A stretch of DNA of 64,000 bases from Antedon mediterranea (Eukaryota > Echinodermata > Crinoidea > Comatulida > Antedonidae), in assembly GCF_964355755.1 (NCBI RefSeq), contig NC_092679.1:24978132-25042131 (forward strand), given 5' to 3'. Made by a program: the position numbers and the translations under genes. How positions within the stretch are numbered: the stretch's first letter is position 1; the number at the start of each line of letters is the position of its first letter. Shown piece by piece: positions 39,801 through 51,365 of this stretch. The notes beneath the pieces were generated by a model, which was not told where the DNA came from, ran no database searches, and saw nothing but the letters and a program-made list of their open reading frames with translations.

Positions 39801-42800
39801 ATCAGTGTTCAATTGCCAACACACTCATCCAGGGATCAGTGTATAATTGGCAATACACTTATCCAGGAATCGGTGTGTAATTGCCAACACACTCATCCAG
39901 GGATCGGTGTGTAATTGCCAACACACTCATCCAGGGATCAGTGTGTAATTGGCAACACACTCATCCAGGGATCAGTGTGTAATTGGCAACACACTCATCC
40001 AGGGATCAGTGTGTAATTGCCAACACACTCATCCAGGGATCAGTGTTTAATTGCCAACACACTTTATCCAGGGATCAGTGTGTAATTGCCAACACACTCA
40101 TCCAGGGATCAGTGTGTAATTGCCAACACACTTATCCAGGGATCAGTGTGTAATTGCCAACACACTATCCAGGGATCGGTGTGTAATTGCCAACACACTC
40201 ATCCAGGGATCGGTGTGTAATTGCCAACACACTTATCCAGGGATCAGTGTGTAATTGCCAACACACTTATCCAGGGATCAGTGTGTAATTGCCAACACAC
40301 TCATCCAGGGATCAGTGTGTAATTGCCAACACACTCATCCAGGGATCAGTGTGTAATTGCCAACACACTCATCCAGGGATCAGTGTGTAATTGGCAGCAC
40401 ACTCATCCAGGGATCAGTGTTCAATTGCCAACACACTCATCCAGGGATCAGTGTGTAATTGCCAACACACTCATCCAGGGATCAGTGTGTAATTGCCAAC
40501 ACACTCATCCAGGGATCGGTGTGTAATTGCCAACACACTCAGTTCCTAGGACATTCCCGACAGCTCCTGTCATTATTTTTGCTTTTCATTTCAGTTACTA
40601 AATACATTTGTGGACGATGATTTCCTTGATGTCATTCTACCTCGATTACCAAGGGTACTCACTCCCTGGGAGTTCCTTCTCATGAAAATAGAAGGAGAAG
40701 AAACAAAAAGAAAAAACTTTGTGGACATTTACAATGAATATTTAGCTCTTGTAAAAGAAATAAAAAAGATTGCCAGTGGAAGTGTGACACGTATTTCTGA
40801 TACAATTTCAACAGTCAATAGTAGTATTGAAGACAATAGTTCTTCATCTCAGATAAGGTTAGATATTGTGGATGATGTTATAGCTGCATCATTAGGACTA
40901 ACTACAGGTTACTATGAAGTCAAAGACTCTTTAATACCTGCTGTTACTGGACAACCAACTGTAATGTCTCCAGTAATAATTCCATTAATCCAGAAAGAAG
41001 ATGGGAAAAAGAATGAAGTATTGGAAACTTCACTGGCAAAGAAGACAACTTGTAATGAACAAATGGATTCTGTAAGTGGAGTTTAATTTGGTTTGTACAG
41101 CAAAACTTTTACATTAAAACTGAACTTCAGTCGGAACTAATTTTCTTTACACAAAATTCAATTCTCTGTGGCAAATAAAGTCAAGTAAAAAAATTAAAAG
41201 AAATGTTCCCAAGTTCAGTATGTTGTAGAAAAAATCTTTATAAGTGATAATCATAAATAATTATAACTAGCATATTTGTGTATTAAACAACACTTTTTGT
41301 TACATTTTTTGTTTAGTCACTGATCGGAGTGAACATTTGATGTGCAGGAATCAATCTGTTTAGTTAGTGTGATTACACTAATTAATAATTAAAATAAGTG
41401 ACTTTAGTATTGTACACTAATGTGGTTTAGTAATAGTGTCCTTGTAAGGATTAGGGACTACTTTATAATCTTCTAAAACGGTTTTTTACTGTATGCTTAA
41501 GGCATAAAAATCAGTACATTCAGATATAATGTGTAGAGTTAGAATCAATCGGTCAAAGTGTACAGAAAATATTAACTAATACTAGTTAATCAAGCTCATT
41601 GCCAATCTTTTTTCAAAGACTCTTTATGTGTTATTTCAATGACTATGAAGATTCAGAGTGTTTATTAAATATTCTATACAGAGTCAAGTGCCAAAAAATA
41701 TGCCAACTTTAACACCACTTCGTAACAGACCTCTTAATCTGAAATCAGTTGTCACCCCTGGACCAATTGCAGAGCACCCTATTCCACCAGGGCGTCCACT
41801 TCCTGAATTAAAACCGATTATGAATGACGTGGATAAGGTTAGTATATACCAATATTTATTTTTCTACTAGTTTTATTTGAATTAATTTAAATAAACACGG
41901 CCATCGATTAAATTCATCCCCATAGGAACATCATTTGGAATAAGCGTCTCCCTCGAATAAACACCCAGGCAGTTTTCAAATGTAGTTTAAAAATAAATTG
42001 CAATTATTTAGATACCCCATGTGTTACTACTGATGTGTTTGTAAATCATATGGTTCATGATAACATCTGATTGTATTTAATGAATCCTTTAAAGGTCTCT
42101 GTATCAGATACAAGTGTTCAACCTGCAATTTCAACTCCTTCAATAATACCTGACAGCTTATCACAAAACTTAGAATTGACCAGAACAGGACAAGACCAAC
42201 TGATTGAATCTTTTTCTGAGGAGGATAATGAATACACTGATGTAGACAAAAGCTCATCGGCAGCAGCACTACCACTGCTGCCAGATGTTGAGAGTGATGG
42301 GTTACAGGTAAAGCGTACTTTACATATTTCAATATCAAAAGCTCATCAGCAGCACTACCACTGCTGCCAGATGTTGAGAGTGATGGGTCACAGGTAAAGC
42401 GTACTTTACATATTTCAATGTCAACATAATTTTATTTTGATTATCCTTACTGGAGCAAGACTTCTGGAAAGAAGACCACATTATATCTCAATGTATAGAG
42501 CCCTTTTCTCAATACATAATGATTATTACCATTTTTTAATTTATTTATTCAGATCAAATGTCTTTATGGAAAACAGTATACCACCTTTTAGTATGAAAGG
42601 GTTTGACAAAACAATAAAAACATACTTTGGTTTTTATTTGATACACTTTAAGTTCTGCTCCCACAAGACAGAAATATATAACTTAAACTGCAATTGCAGA
42701 ATGCCAGTCCCACATTGTGACGAATATTCCATGGAACTAGGTGAGCAATGAATGTTGGAATGGCGCTATATAAATTGATAGGTTGCCAGGAGGTCTGGCC

Positions 42801-43222
42801 GCCACCGTCGTTGTGTTTAACCCATGACCCCTTTGATTAAGAAACCATACTAAAAGGTATAGGTAGGCACACACACTAGTTGTATTAATTATTTTGTTTG
42901 GCAGGAACTGATGGTTGAAGAAGATGTTCTTGGTGAGGTTGATGATACATCTGCAATAGATATCATGCCAGTTGGAAGTACACTGATGCAACTTCAGGAT
43001 GGTATATTTATTGTGCAGAGACCAGATGGCACAACAATGCAGATCCAAGCACCAGATGGGATGAGCATTGAGACAATTCAAGAGCTGTTGTCAGTTGATG
43101 GTAGAATGCAATTCTCTAATGTTGACACAACAGAGATGTCATCAATGGAAACCAATGTTTCAATGGTTTCTGAATTAAATGTCAACCCAACAGATTTGAG
43201 CAGTGAGGTTGCACCAACTTGA
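36816..43222 (+). CDS. znf839: Single zinc-finger nuclear protein, ZNF839-like, six coding exons
   Basis: Exons 36816-38230, 38492-38762, 40595-41071, 41682-41837, 42095-42307, 42905-43222, all GT..AG and in frame, give about 949 residues. The long first exon encodes a Ser/Thr-rich region, a QITIVQVPDES segment, a basic patch (GRKRKK), RSGRISRPP, an acidic run and one C2H2 finger near residues 430-455 (C-X2-C-X12-H-X6-H, a wide final spacing). Exon 2 has an AT-hook-like RGRGRPP. Exon 3 opens with DDDFLDVILPRL and TPWEFLLMKIE. The last exon contains a Q-I-Q-A-P-D-G block. Probable role: nuclear, DNA- or chromatin-binding; the vertebrate protein is poorly characterised. Identity rests on domain layout plus the CINP gene next door in the same tail-to-tail order as I recall in human; sequence memory alone would not be enough. 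Start ATG 36816 has a fair context (actATGg). Confidence 0.8.
38826..40548. repeat. 34-bp satellite, about 50 units, in intron 2 of the ZNF839-like gene
   Basis: The unit reads AACACACTCATCCAGGGATC then AGTGTGTAATTGCC. It fills nearly the whole intron between exons 2 and 3, beginning about 60 bases after the donor. Variation is mostly A/G in ATCAGTG/ATCGGTG and C/G/T in TTGCC/TTGGC/TTGTC; a few units lack one to three bases in ACTCATCC. Each unit holds the inverted pair ACACACT/AGTGTGT, so every unit can fold. The period is not a multiple of three, and open frames through it are fortuitous. Confidence 0.97.
42308..42420 (+). repeat. znf839: 86-bp tandem duplication of exon 5's end with its splice donor
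   Basis: AAAGCTCATC, CTGCTGCCAGATGTTGAGAG and CAGGTAAAGCGTACTTTACA occur at the end of exon 5 and again 86 bases downstream. The copy includes a full second donor (cut at 42393/42394). Using it would add 86 bases, shift the frame and meet a stop at 42395-42397 if the intron were retained. The copied exon fragment lacks an acceptor of its own. Confidence 0.85.
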
Positions 43223-44571
43223 TCCTGGTTACCTATGTGCCTTCTAAACAATGACCCTAACCCTTTTTAAACTGTTACTACAGTATACCGTCTTGTGGAT
43301 TAGTTCATATTCAATATACACAATTAACATTATATCAAATATTAAAAAATTCTAAAACTTTCTAAATCCCTTCACTAGTTTGTGAAACTGTAAATGTTCG
43401 TTTCTATATGATATTCAATATTTGCCATCAAATGTAATTATTTAATGTTATTTATAAAATGTTCATTTTTGGCAGTCCAATAATTTAACGAGAATATAAA
43501 TACAAAACTTTACACACATACAAAAAAAATAAGAGATTTCATTGTAATTAACTTTTTATATTTTAATTATTATATTCTGGAAAACTTCTGAAGCTAAAGT
43601 TACATTTTAAATCTATAGCCTACTATATTTTTAATCATTCTTGTCTTTTACGTGTACAGTCTTGAGCAATCCAATAATTTTATTTTAATATAATGTCTAT
43701 CTAGGAAGTCATGAGTCTAACTAATTGATGTAGGATTTTGTCTATTGTAGTACCTACTACTGGTAAAGTTGTCTACTATGAGCCATTCAAACTGCAGTTA
43801 TTGATCTGGGATAATGCATCTATGGAAGCGTTTATTTTGTGTATCATTGTGAGTGGCAGTCTGCACACTTTTGGCACATTTTATGAAGGATCTCAGATTG
43901 ATATCCTTCACCCTAATTAAGGGTTTAACTTAAAATAAGGTTTCTATTTTATCTGGATAAATTACAAATCATGTTTCCACACACATTGTCATCACTGATG
44001 ACGAACTTGGGTGGTGTTTTTGTAAGAAATCTTTTACAAATTTAGGACTATAGTATCTTTTGTTCAGAAAAAATGTATTGTGAATAATTTTACTAGGATG
44101 TTATGATAGTACCTGAATACACTTTATAATTCTGCATGTTTACAATCAAGATTATTTTTCAATTGACCATATTCCTTTTTTAGCAACTATATAAACATGA
44201 TTCAGGGAAGAAGAACAGAAACTACATAGAATAATCTATTTTAGTAAGAAAAGTTTCATGTTATAAAATGAATTGAGATTCAAACAAGACCCATGTATTC
44301 TATGTGGAAATAATTTAAATAAAACGATAAACTATACAGGCATAAGTAGTTAACCTTTGTGTTTTTAAATGTATCATGACTGATTTTCTAAATGAAAATG
44401 TCCTTAGTTGTTGTATACCCTTCTCAAACCACTTTGTATCCACCATTTCTGTTTGGTATTTTACCTATAACCAGTTTCAACAAGCATAGACTCAAGTAAC
44501 ATCTTGGCATGTTTTTGTATACCCTTCTCAAACCACTTTGTATCCACCATTTCTGTTTGGTATCCACTATG
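43223..44571. other. Interval between converging genes
   Basis: 1.35 kb separates the stop codons of the ZNF839-like gene and CINP, which point at each other. It must hold both 3' UTRs. AATAAA is at 44318-44323 on the plus strand and at 43678-43683 on the minus strand (TTTATT as printed), so the transcripts may overlap; which signals are used is unknown. The frame at 43738-43920 is not gene-like. The CINP-side end carries a duplicated piece of CINP's last exon. Confidence 0.5.
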
Positions 44572-44627
44572 TTACCTATAACCAGTTTCAACAAGCATAG
44601 ACTCAAGTAACATCTTGGCATGTTTTT
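44413..44627 (-). repeat. Tandem duplication of the 3' end of CINP's last exon
   Basis: A 104-111 bp unit is present twice: GTATACCCTTCTCAAACCAC begins at 44413 and 44517, and both copies include the bases encoding the last 15 or so CINP residues (KMLLESMLVETGYR) and the stop. On the minus strand the copy at 44572-44627 is the one read; the second falls in the 3' UTR. The upstream unit has about nine extra bases (catagtgga). Confidence 0.85.
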
Positions 44628-46406
44628 CAATATAGGGTTGTGCCTGCCAGATGCTCACATACATCATCAATAAATCTCTATTATTTGAGTGTGCTATGTT
44701 TTCCAAAATAGTTTGTTTTACAGAATATTCCTTTGCATACATGGAAAGAATCTTTTGCGATGTTTCATCTGTAAATTAAATTAGTAATAGTTTATGTTCA
44801 GGGCTATAGCCATGTTTCTGATATTTGTGGGGTTCTCCATCAATTTTCTTCAAAGTCTATTTAATTGATGTGGTTGATCAAAAAGTGGTTGAAACCATAC
44901 TGTCCAATGATAATTTACTATATTTATTATTTTAGTAATACAGTATAAAATACTTGAAATGTTTTGCTTACAAAAATATTTAATTGGCCACGTTTGGAAC
45001 GTTAAACTTGTATCTGACTTCAGTTGAATTGTTGCTTCAAAGTGTTTAGTTAATTTACTCATTCTGTGAACAAGCTTTCCCTGAAAAAAAAAGAAGATAT
45101 CTTATTTTAACCATTATTATAAAAAAGCTACTGCCATGCCAACAGTTTTAAACTGATACACTTTTTACTCATTTTTTCTTCAATGCATTTAAAATAAATA
45201 ATAAATCGTTGACTTTGACAAGTTTTTGTGAACCTTTGATATAAAATTTCAAATCTATAAAAACAGTAGATTCAGTCAGGGGATTTCAGGACACCATGCG
45301 GCGCCTATGCTTATAAACTATGGTGTTTTTTTTCGATGGACTTATTATTATTATTATAAAATTATAATTTTTTTTAATCACAAAGTTCTATAGGCTAATC
45401 TTTAAAGAACATTTTACAGTAACAATTTTGTCCATACGACTGTCCGTTGAGGAGTTACGAATTTTTAAGTAACTTGTCCTCCGAAAATAGGCTGAAAACG
45501 CTATGTTATTTCTGTTGGTTACGCTTCGTTGAACGGCATTGTTTGTGTTGTCATCGATCGAAGATGTCTTCCGTTTCGTGAAAAAGGCGTAGGATCTACT
45601 ACTATTCTTTAGAAAACGAGACGCAAACATTAGTAGTAAAAGCAATAATACAATTGTTTTGATCAATATTAAATACCGTTATTTGATTCTTTTTTTATAA
45701 AGTTGATAGGCCTAGGCCTAGTGTAGATCGACAACGCTTATAATATTAACTTTTTAAGACGTGAATGTAGCGAAATCGTATCATCGAGCACTCTTCCGCG
45801 AGAGCAAGTGTAAACGCAAAAGTAAGGGCCCGAGGCCGGCTTTTTGGGTAAGTGTAAACACATTGCGGGCTAAAAAGAAAGCCGGCGTCGGGCCGACTTC
45901 GGGCCGGCTAAGAAATCGTCGATGAAGTGTAAATGGGGTCTTTGTTGTATCAGCTCAGGTGATAATATACTGTAAAGTAGTACCTGTCCATCAAAGCTTT
46001 TTTGTAAGTCATAACAAAGTTCTTGCAACCTGGGTGTCATACTATCCTCGGTAACCTGTCCACATACTTCTTCCACAGGCTCATTTGAATCTGTCTGATA
46101 TCTGGTAAAATACATTTTAAATAAAAAATTTTTGTAAGTAAAAGCTATTTAAAATAAATTCAAGAACAAAAATTCCAAACATTTTCTTTAAATGACAAAA
46201 GAGGCTTATATGTGTCACATCATAGAATTAGTCGGCTTATCATACTGTGCCTGTAGTTTGTAATTGACTATTTCCTTAGCAGTTTCAAGTCCTGCATCAT
46301 TTAGTTCTTCCCACTTCATCACATGATTATACCAGTCAGCACAGTGGTCTCGTATCACTCGTGCACTGCCCTGAAGTTCTTTGGGCTTACTTAATCTGCA
46401 ACTCAT
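44572..46406 (-). CDS. cinp: CINP, cyclin-dependent kinase 2-interacting protein, four coding exons
   Basis: Minus strand exons in order: 46406-46246, 46101-45984, 45080-44972, 44768-44572; GT..AG throughout and frame kept, about 194 residues against roughly 212 in human. The first exon has ARVIRDHCADWYNHVMKWEE and LNDAGLETA, closely matching the human ADWHN..KWE.LNDAG block. Exon 2 encodes an acidic linker and LQELCYDLQKSFDG, exon 3 a coiled-coil piece and FQTWPIKYF, exon 4 IWQAQPYIE and LLESMLVETGYR. CINP binds CDK2 and CDC7, takes part with ATRIP in the replication checkpoint, and is a subunit of the 55LCC AAA-ATPase complex; it acts in the nucleus. ATG 46404-46406 is the best visible start, but a short upstream exon could replace it, since TTGCAG lies just inside. 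Head-to-head with RBKS. Confidence 0.93.
45388..45940 (-). mobile_element. Possible truncated PIF/Harbinger-like element in CINP intron 2
   Basis: Read on the minus strand the segment starts GACCCCATTTACACTTCATC, repeats the TTTACACTT word three times, is rich in GCCGGC/GGGCC, and then enters a 92-codon frame (45666-45388) beginning MIKTIVLLLLLLMFASR followed by a basic stretch. GC-rich ends with TTTACACTT and a Leu-rich then Arg/Lys-rich start are seen in some Harbinger-type elements of marine invertebrates, so this may be the 5' end of one with the rest deleted. No second end or target duplication was found. A real small membrane protein gene is less likely but not excluded. Confidence 0.35.
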
Positions 46407-47891
46407 GCCTTCACATAATATACCTGTTTATTTGGAAATGAATAATATCAGCATTTTAATATTATTATTAACTCATTAAAACGTGCTGCAAAATTAGTTG
46501 ACTGTATCCTTGTGTGATACAAACCATTTGGCAATTTCACTTAATAATGCCACAGTCTGCGCATTCTGTTTTTTGTCCGCTTTAATTGTTTTTGTAGACC
46601 TAATTAAATTTGTTTATGGACAGACATAACACCTACTCATACTGTATATATTGCGTGTAATATGTCTGTTTGTTATGGACAAACACATATTTTAATTGGG
46701 GTCAACAAAAGTAATAGGAGGGCCTACAAAATTATGTTTTTTTGTAACTATCAATGCCAATGATTTATTTAGTGTTTTTGGAATACTGTTTCTTACATGT
46801 TTTATGTTATATTATAATATTGTAATAATAATGGAAATTTGTAAATGGACAGAAATTTTAACATGTAGGTTATTTTGAAATGTTTTCAGTAAATAAATTA
46901 AAACTATATTTCTTTATTTTATAAACAACTAATTTATCTGAAAGTTATGAGGGTTTAAATATTAATAAATAGGCCTAGTTCTTGTACTGTATATTAAAAA
47001 AATGTCAGTTAATGCTCAGATTGTATACCCCATGTCAAAAATGATACATTCCTTAAATATAATAATTAAATCCAAAGGCAAATTACTGAAAAAACGACAA
47101 TTCTGTGGGTATCAGTGACTGGCTCAATGGAGATACAAAAAAAAAAAGCGAAAAGCTAAATCAAAACGATAAAGATAATAACACATAATAATTAATATCC
47201 GGGAAAATTTTCATTTAAAAATTTTGTTTAGCAATATTGCTAATCAAACTGATTTTTAAGTCGAGAAACATAGTTTTGTATATAATAATTAAAAATGTTT
47301 ACTTTTATATTAAAAAAAAATGAAAACCTTTCTACTACTAGTAGGGCCTAGGCCTATCTAGGCGGGACCACCTAGACTATACTATTCTAGATAGTTTAGG
47401 CCTAATAAGCTAGGCCCGGGAAGGGCAGGGAAAGAGCTTCTTAAAGAAGCCTAAGGTAAGCTAGGAAGGAGGAGGCATCCACTACAGGCTAGCCTAGGCC
47501 TACTACTACTACTACTAGCTAGGGAGCTAGACCTAGGTAGGAGCTAGCTAGCCCTAAACCTACTACTGCCCTAAATTTCTCATTACCAAATTAGTTCTCT
47601 TTTCCCAACCTAACCACCAACAATACCACACCACACAGGGTGCAATTTGTCACGGGATACTGACAATTTTAACTAATTAAAGCTAAAATATTCCGTCTGT
47701 AACAGTGTACTCTCTCTGATCCATCCCATTCACCATCCATCATCCCCCCACAAAAAAAAAACAGCGAGAGAGTTAGTGAAGCATGAAATGGTAGTCGTTG
47801 AATAAACATAAAGTAGGCGGAGCGAGCATGTGCAACGTATGGTGTGGCGCGGCCTAGATTGATGACTGACTGTCCCTGGAGAGAGAGGGAA
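46407..47891. other. Upstream region of CINP, part of a likely shared CINP/RBKS promoter
   Basis: No further coding exon is recognised. The distal part (47340-47890) carries a TAGGCCTA-rich cluster and CG-containing sequence (gtaggcggagcgagcatgtg) directly before the transposon. On the other side of the transposon lies the RBKS start codon 88 bases away, so before insertion the two genes would have been head to head with the CINP start region close to RBKS. CINP's transcription start is not visible. Confidence 0.4.
47340..47560. repeat. TAGGCCTA/CTAGCTAGG-rich simple sequence
   Basis: About ten AGGCCTA or CTAGGCC words plus CTAGCTAG and a CTA microsatellite are packed in 220 bases. The same vocabulary dominates 51546-52140 on the other side of the transposon. 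AGGCCT is itself palindromic, so the cluster reads alike on both strands. Confidence 0.75.
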
Positions 47892-48190
47892 GAGCTACTG
47901 GTTCAGGGACGATTCGGCCCGGGACTATTCGGCCCACTTTTGGTGGGACGATTCGGCCCACTTTTGGGCCGAAACATCCCACTTTGTGGGCCGAAACGTC
48001 TCACTTTAGACCAAATTCATATTCATTTTTTTGGGTATTTATCAAGTTTTTAAAGGTGTTTAACAATCCGTATTTTATTGATATTGACAATTTTGATATA
48101 ATATATATAATAAATTACTAAAAAAACGTAATTTTATATTCAATTTATTACTTCGAAAACCTTGTTTATTTCGTGCATTCGCCAAGCGGG

Positions 48191-49114
48191 CTGTCACGAT
48201 AAATATGGTCCGGGGCCAAAATCGGTCCGGCCGGACCAGTTTTGGCTCTAAAATTGTGGCCAAAAGCAGTCCGCCACTGCCAAAATCGGTCCGGGCTTTT
48301 CTTCTGTCGATTTTAATTGAATTACTAGGCCTATGATGCTGTTTTAAATTGTTTATGGCTATAAAAATATCCCATGATATATATTAGTAAGTTATCTTGT
48401 CGGATAAATACTATAAATAAATGTATTTTATCTAAAAACATGACTTAGGTGTTCACTCATATTTCGGCCTGCCACACACTCACATGAACGGGTATGAGAC
48501 GCTGATATTGCCAGCTAGATTTGATTTATGATTGAGGCCTTTTTCCTTTTCCTCAGCCTAATCAATATTGGATAATTTTTTTCTAATAATTGTATTGAAT
48601 TGATATATTGATTGATTAACCATAAATAATTAATAAATTAAATTGTTTTTAACATCATGGGGAAACGAAGATGTTAAAAAAGAACAAAATGGATTAAAAA
48701 CAGGCAGAGATACATATTGTATACAAAAAGCCTAACAATTAGTACTTATTATTGATGAGTTACTACTAATAATGATAATAAAAAAACAGGCTTAATTTAT
48801 AATATTAAAATAACAAATAAAACCCCATAGTTTTCAATATAATGACTAATCATGGCCTTTTTTTTTTAATGATATATACATTATGACTCATATTGCGCAC
48901 CATATATTTGTAAGACCGGACCATATTTGGCGGCCAAAAACAGTCCTACTGCCCGGACCAATTTTATCCAGGCCGGACCAGTTTTGGCGGCCAAAATTGG
49001 TCCGGCCGGACAGGTTTTGGCAGCAGCCATAAATGGTCCCACGGACTGATTTTGGCAGCCAAAACTGGTCCGCCGGACCGATTTTGGCCCGGCGGACTGA
49101 TTTTGGCGTGACAG
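48191..49114. mobile_element. Nested inverted-arm element with GGTCCGG/CCAAAAT arrays
   Basis: CTGTCACG at 48191 and its inverse ending at 49114 open onto arrays of GCCAAAATCGGTCCGG and variants: about four units on the left (48210-48300) and about ten on the right (48905-49110). The middle is AT-rich with no frame of note. No clear target duplication was found, so the exact borders are uncertain. Confidence 0.55.
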
Positions 49115-49138
49115 AGGGCGTAAATTGTATACATCGTT

Positions 49139-51365
49139 CGCGCATGGAGGTATTATTATATGGGATCCAGTCAAGTCGCCCCATCGCAAAGTCGCCCCAT
49201 ACAAAGTCGCCCAATACAAAGTCGCCCCATCGCAAAGTCGCCCCAAAACAAAGTCGCCCCGGCACAGTCGCCCCATTACAAAGTCGCCCCATCGCAAAGT
49301 CGCCCCAACGCAAAGTCGCCCCATCGCAAAGTCGCCCCAACGCAAAGTCGCCCCATCGCAAAGTCGCCCACGGTTTTATTTCGGAAGTGCCGCCGCTAGT
49401 AGTACGCTGTTTTAATCATATAGCGGTTGCGTTTGATATCGATTGCGTTGTTACTTTGGTCGCGCTAAATGTCGTATACATTATAATGTTTATCCAGCTA
49501 TTATACATAATTTGTGTTTTAATTTTTATTTTACAGGTTATAATGGAGTGATGTGCTTTTTAAAAATCATTAAAAAATAGTCCCTTGTTTGAAAGTTCTA
49601 AAAAGATTTCGAAAAGATTATCCCTGATTTATAGTTTCGAAAATGTTAATTTAATATGATTTTAAAATTAGTTACCAGAGCCACAATTACGAATCTTTCT
49701 TCAACCTACGCGTGGATACCAGCTCATTTTTTAGGATAATATAATAAGTGTATAAATAGTAGGCCTTCGTATATTTACAGTAGTTAAAACAATAACAGCG
49801 TTGTAAGACAATAAATGTTATATAGGCTACTTATTGATCATTTTGCATTTATTGACAAGTTATGTGTCTATAGTTATTTAATTTTAATTATGACTTTTCA
49901 AAATGAAGAAATAAAAAAAAGGGGATTTCTTCGCCGATATGATCGTTTTACACATGCAGGTATTTTAGTAAAATTAAAACGCTACATTTTGACCATGGAA
50001 AAACCATCGTACAGTATGATTATCGTGTGCGTGTTTTTTAAAAAGGGGAATCCCCGACGGGCAGCAGAAAGACGTAGCAGCTGTGAGAAGGAAACAGATA
50101 CCAGAAGGAGCAGCTCCGATTGGTTTCAGAGAATGTTTCAGATTGCGAGTCGCTTTTTATTCAACAGCAGAATGATCATTTTACTGAAGAAATTCTTTTC
50201 AACCCTTTTGGTTATAGAACATTCTAATTATCATGCCTAATAAATATCCTCATATCGGGTGTTTATTTAATTTTAATAAACAAGACAGTGAAGAGGCACG
50301 GAATAATACGTACACGGACGTACGACGAATACACACATGCACGTCACCATTTACGACATAATAGTGGCGATATCATGATGCAATTTTATAATGGATATAA
50401 TGATGGGATTGCATTTCCAGGCTTATAATCAATGTTCATTGTAATACTATGTATATAATAGTAAACTGAATGTTTATAAATAAATTGTTTTACCTAATTT
50501 GTTGCATATAAAAAATAAAAGACACAGACGTAGCCTGCGTTCCCTATAAAATATTTCACATTTAAATTTATGTACTGTTAAATGACATTATGCTGAATAA
50601 TAGGCTTACTATAATCTTAAACTATGTTTACAAATTGTCATTTTTAAGGCACACATCTTTCTCTCATCATAGACCTCAGTGTAAAATAAAAACAAAAATC
50701 AATTATTAATATAGGCCTAATAATAATAAATATTCATCGACCAAAGTAAAAATAATCTAGATCGTATAGGCCTAACATCAATTTATCGCGACCAAAATTA
50801 AACGCCACCGATTTCGAACGCGACTGATATCATCGTAAAACTCCGACGGGGTTTCCCCATCTTCAGATATGGTGCGTTGTAGTGCGACAACGGCGGAGTA
50901 ATTACGGGGGTTTCCCTCTGGTGAAAGCTAGAGCACGTTAGAGCGACCGCGGAGTGATTAGTTGGGGGCTTCCTCTCTGATGATTGGGGAGCGTGCCGAT
51001 CGTGTGACCTGAGACTACATGGAGGGGCTTCCCCTTTTATGCCTACACGTTCCGTGTTATTTTGTGTATCATTGCGACATTTTACGCACTTTTAAACTAT
51101 TTTTTAACGTTTGGGGCGACTTTGCGATGGGGCGACTTTGTGTTGGGGCGACTTTGCGATGGGGCGACTTTGCGTTGGGGCGACTTTGCGATGGGGCGAC
51201 TTTGTAATGGGGCGACTGTGTCAGGGCGACTTTGTTTTGGGGCGACTTTGCGATGGGGCGACTGTGTATGGGGCGACTTTGTATGGGGCGACTTTGCGAT
51301 GGGGCGACTTGACTAGCATCCACGAACCTTATTATATGTATATTTTATACCTCCATGGTTCGCGT
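49139..51365. mobile_element. Nested inverted-arm element with GTCGCCCC arrays
   Basis: The left arm, from CATGGAGGTAT at about 49143, reaches AGTCAAGTCGCCCCATCGCA and then about 12 units of a 16-17 base word (GTCGCCCCATCGCAAA and variants CATACAAA, AACGCAAA, ATTACAAA) to 49372. The right arm (51112-51310) is the inverse, with the unit variants in the same order, followed by the inverse of CATGGAGGTAT near 51350. So the arms were copied as whole arrays. Between them lie an unassigned 141-codon frame (49815-50240) and three loose 55-60 base repeats with GGGG..TTCC words (50840-51035). Confidence 0.6.

Noticed and set aside
38826-40548. CRISPR-like regular array
   Set aside because: Units are contiguous 34-bp repeats without unique spacers, inside an intron of an animal gene. 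It is a satellite.
43738-43920. 60-codon frame between the two converging genes
   Set aside because: Starts with a non-ATG codon, lacks a domain and falls in the expected 3' UTR interval.
48881-49361. Two overlapping minus-strand frames of about 155 codons
   Set aside because: Both only translate the GTCGCCCC and GGTCCGG arrays of nested transposons; the mirrored array at 51019-51371 gives the same kind of frames.
49815-50240. 141-codon plus-strand frame in the nested transposon
   Set aside because: No recognisable domain, biased AT-rich start, and no transposase motifs. Kept only as a remark under the element.
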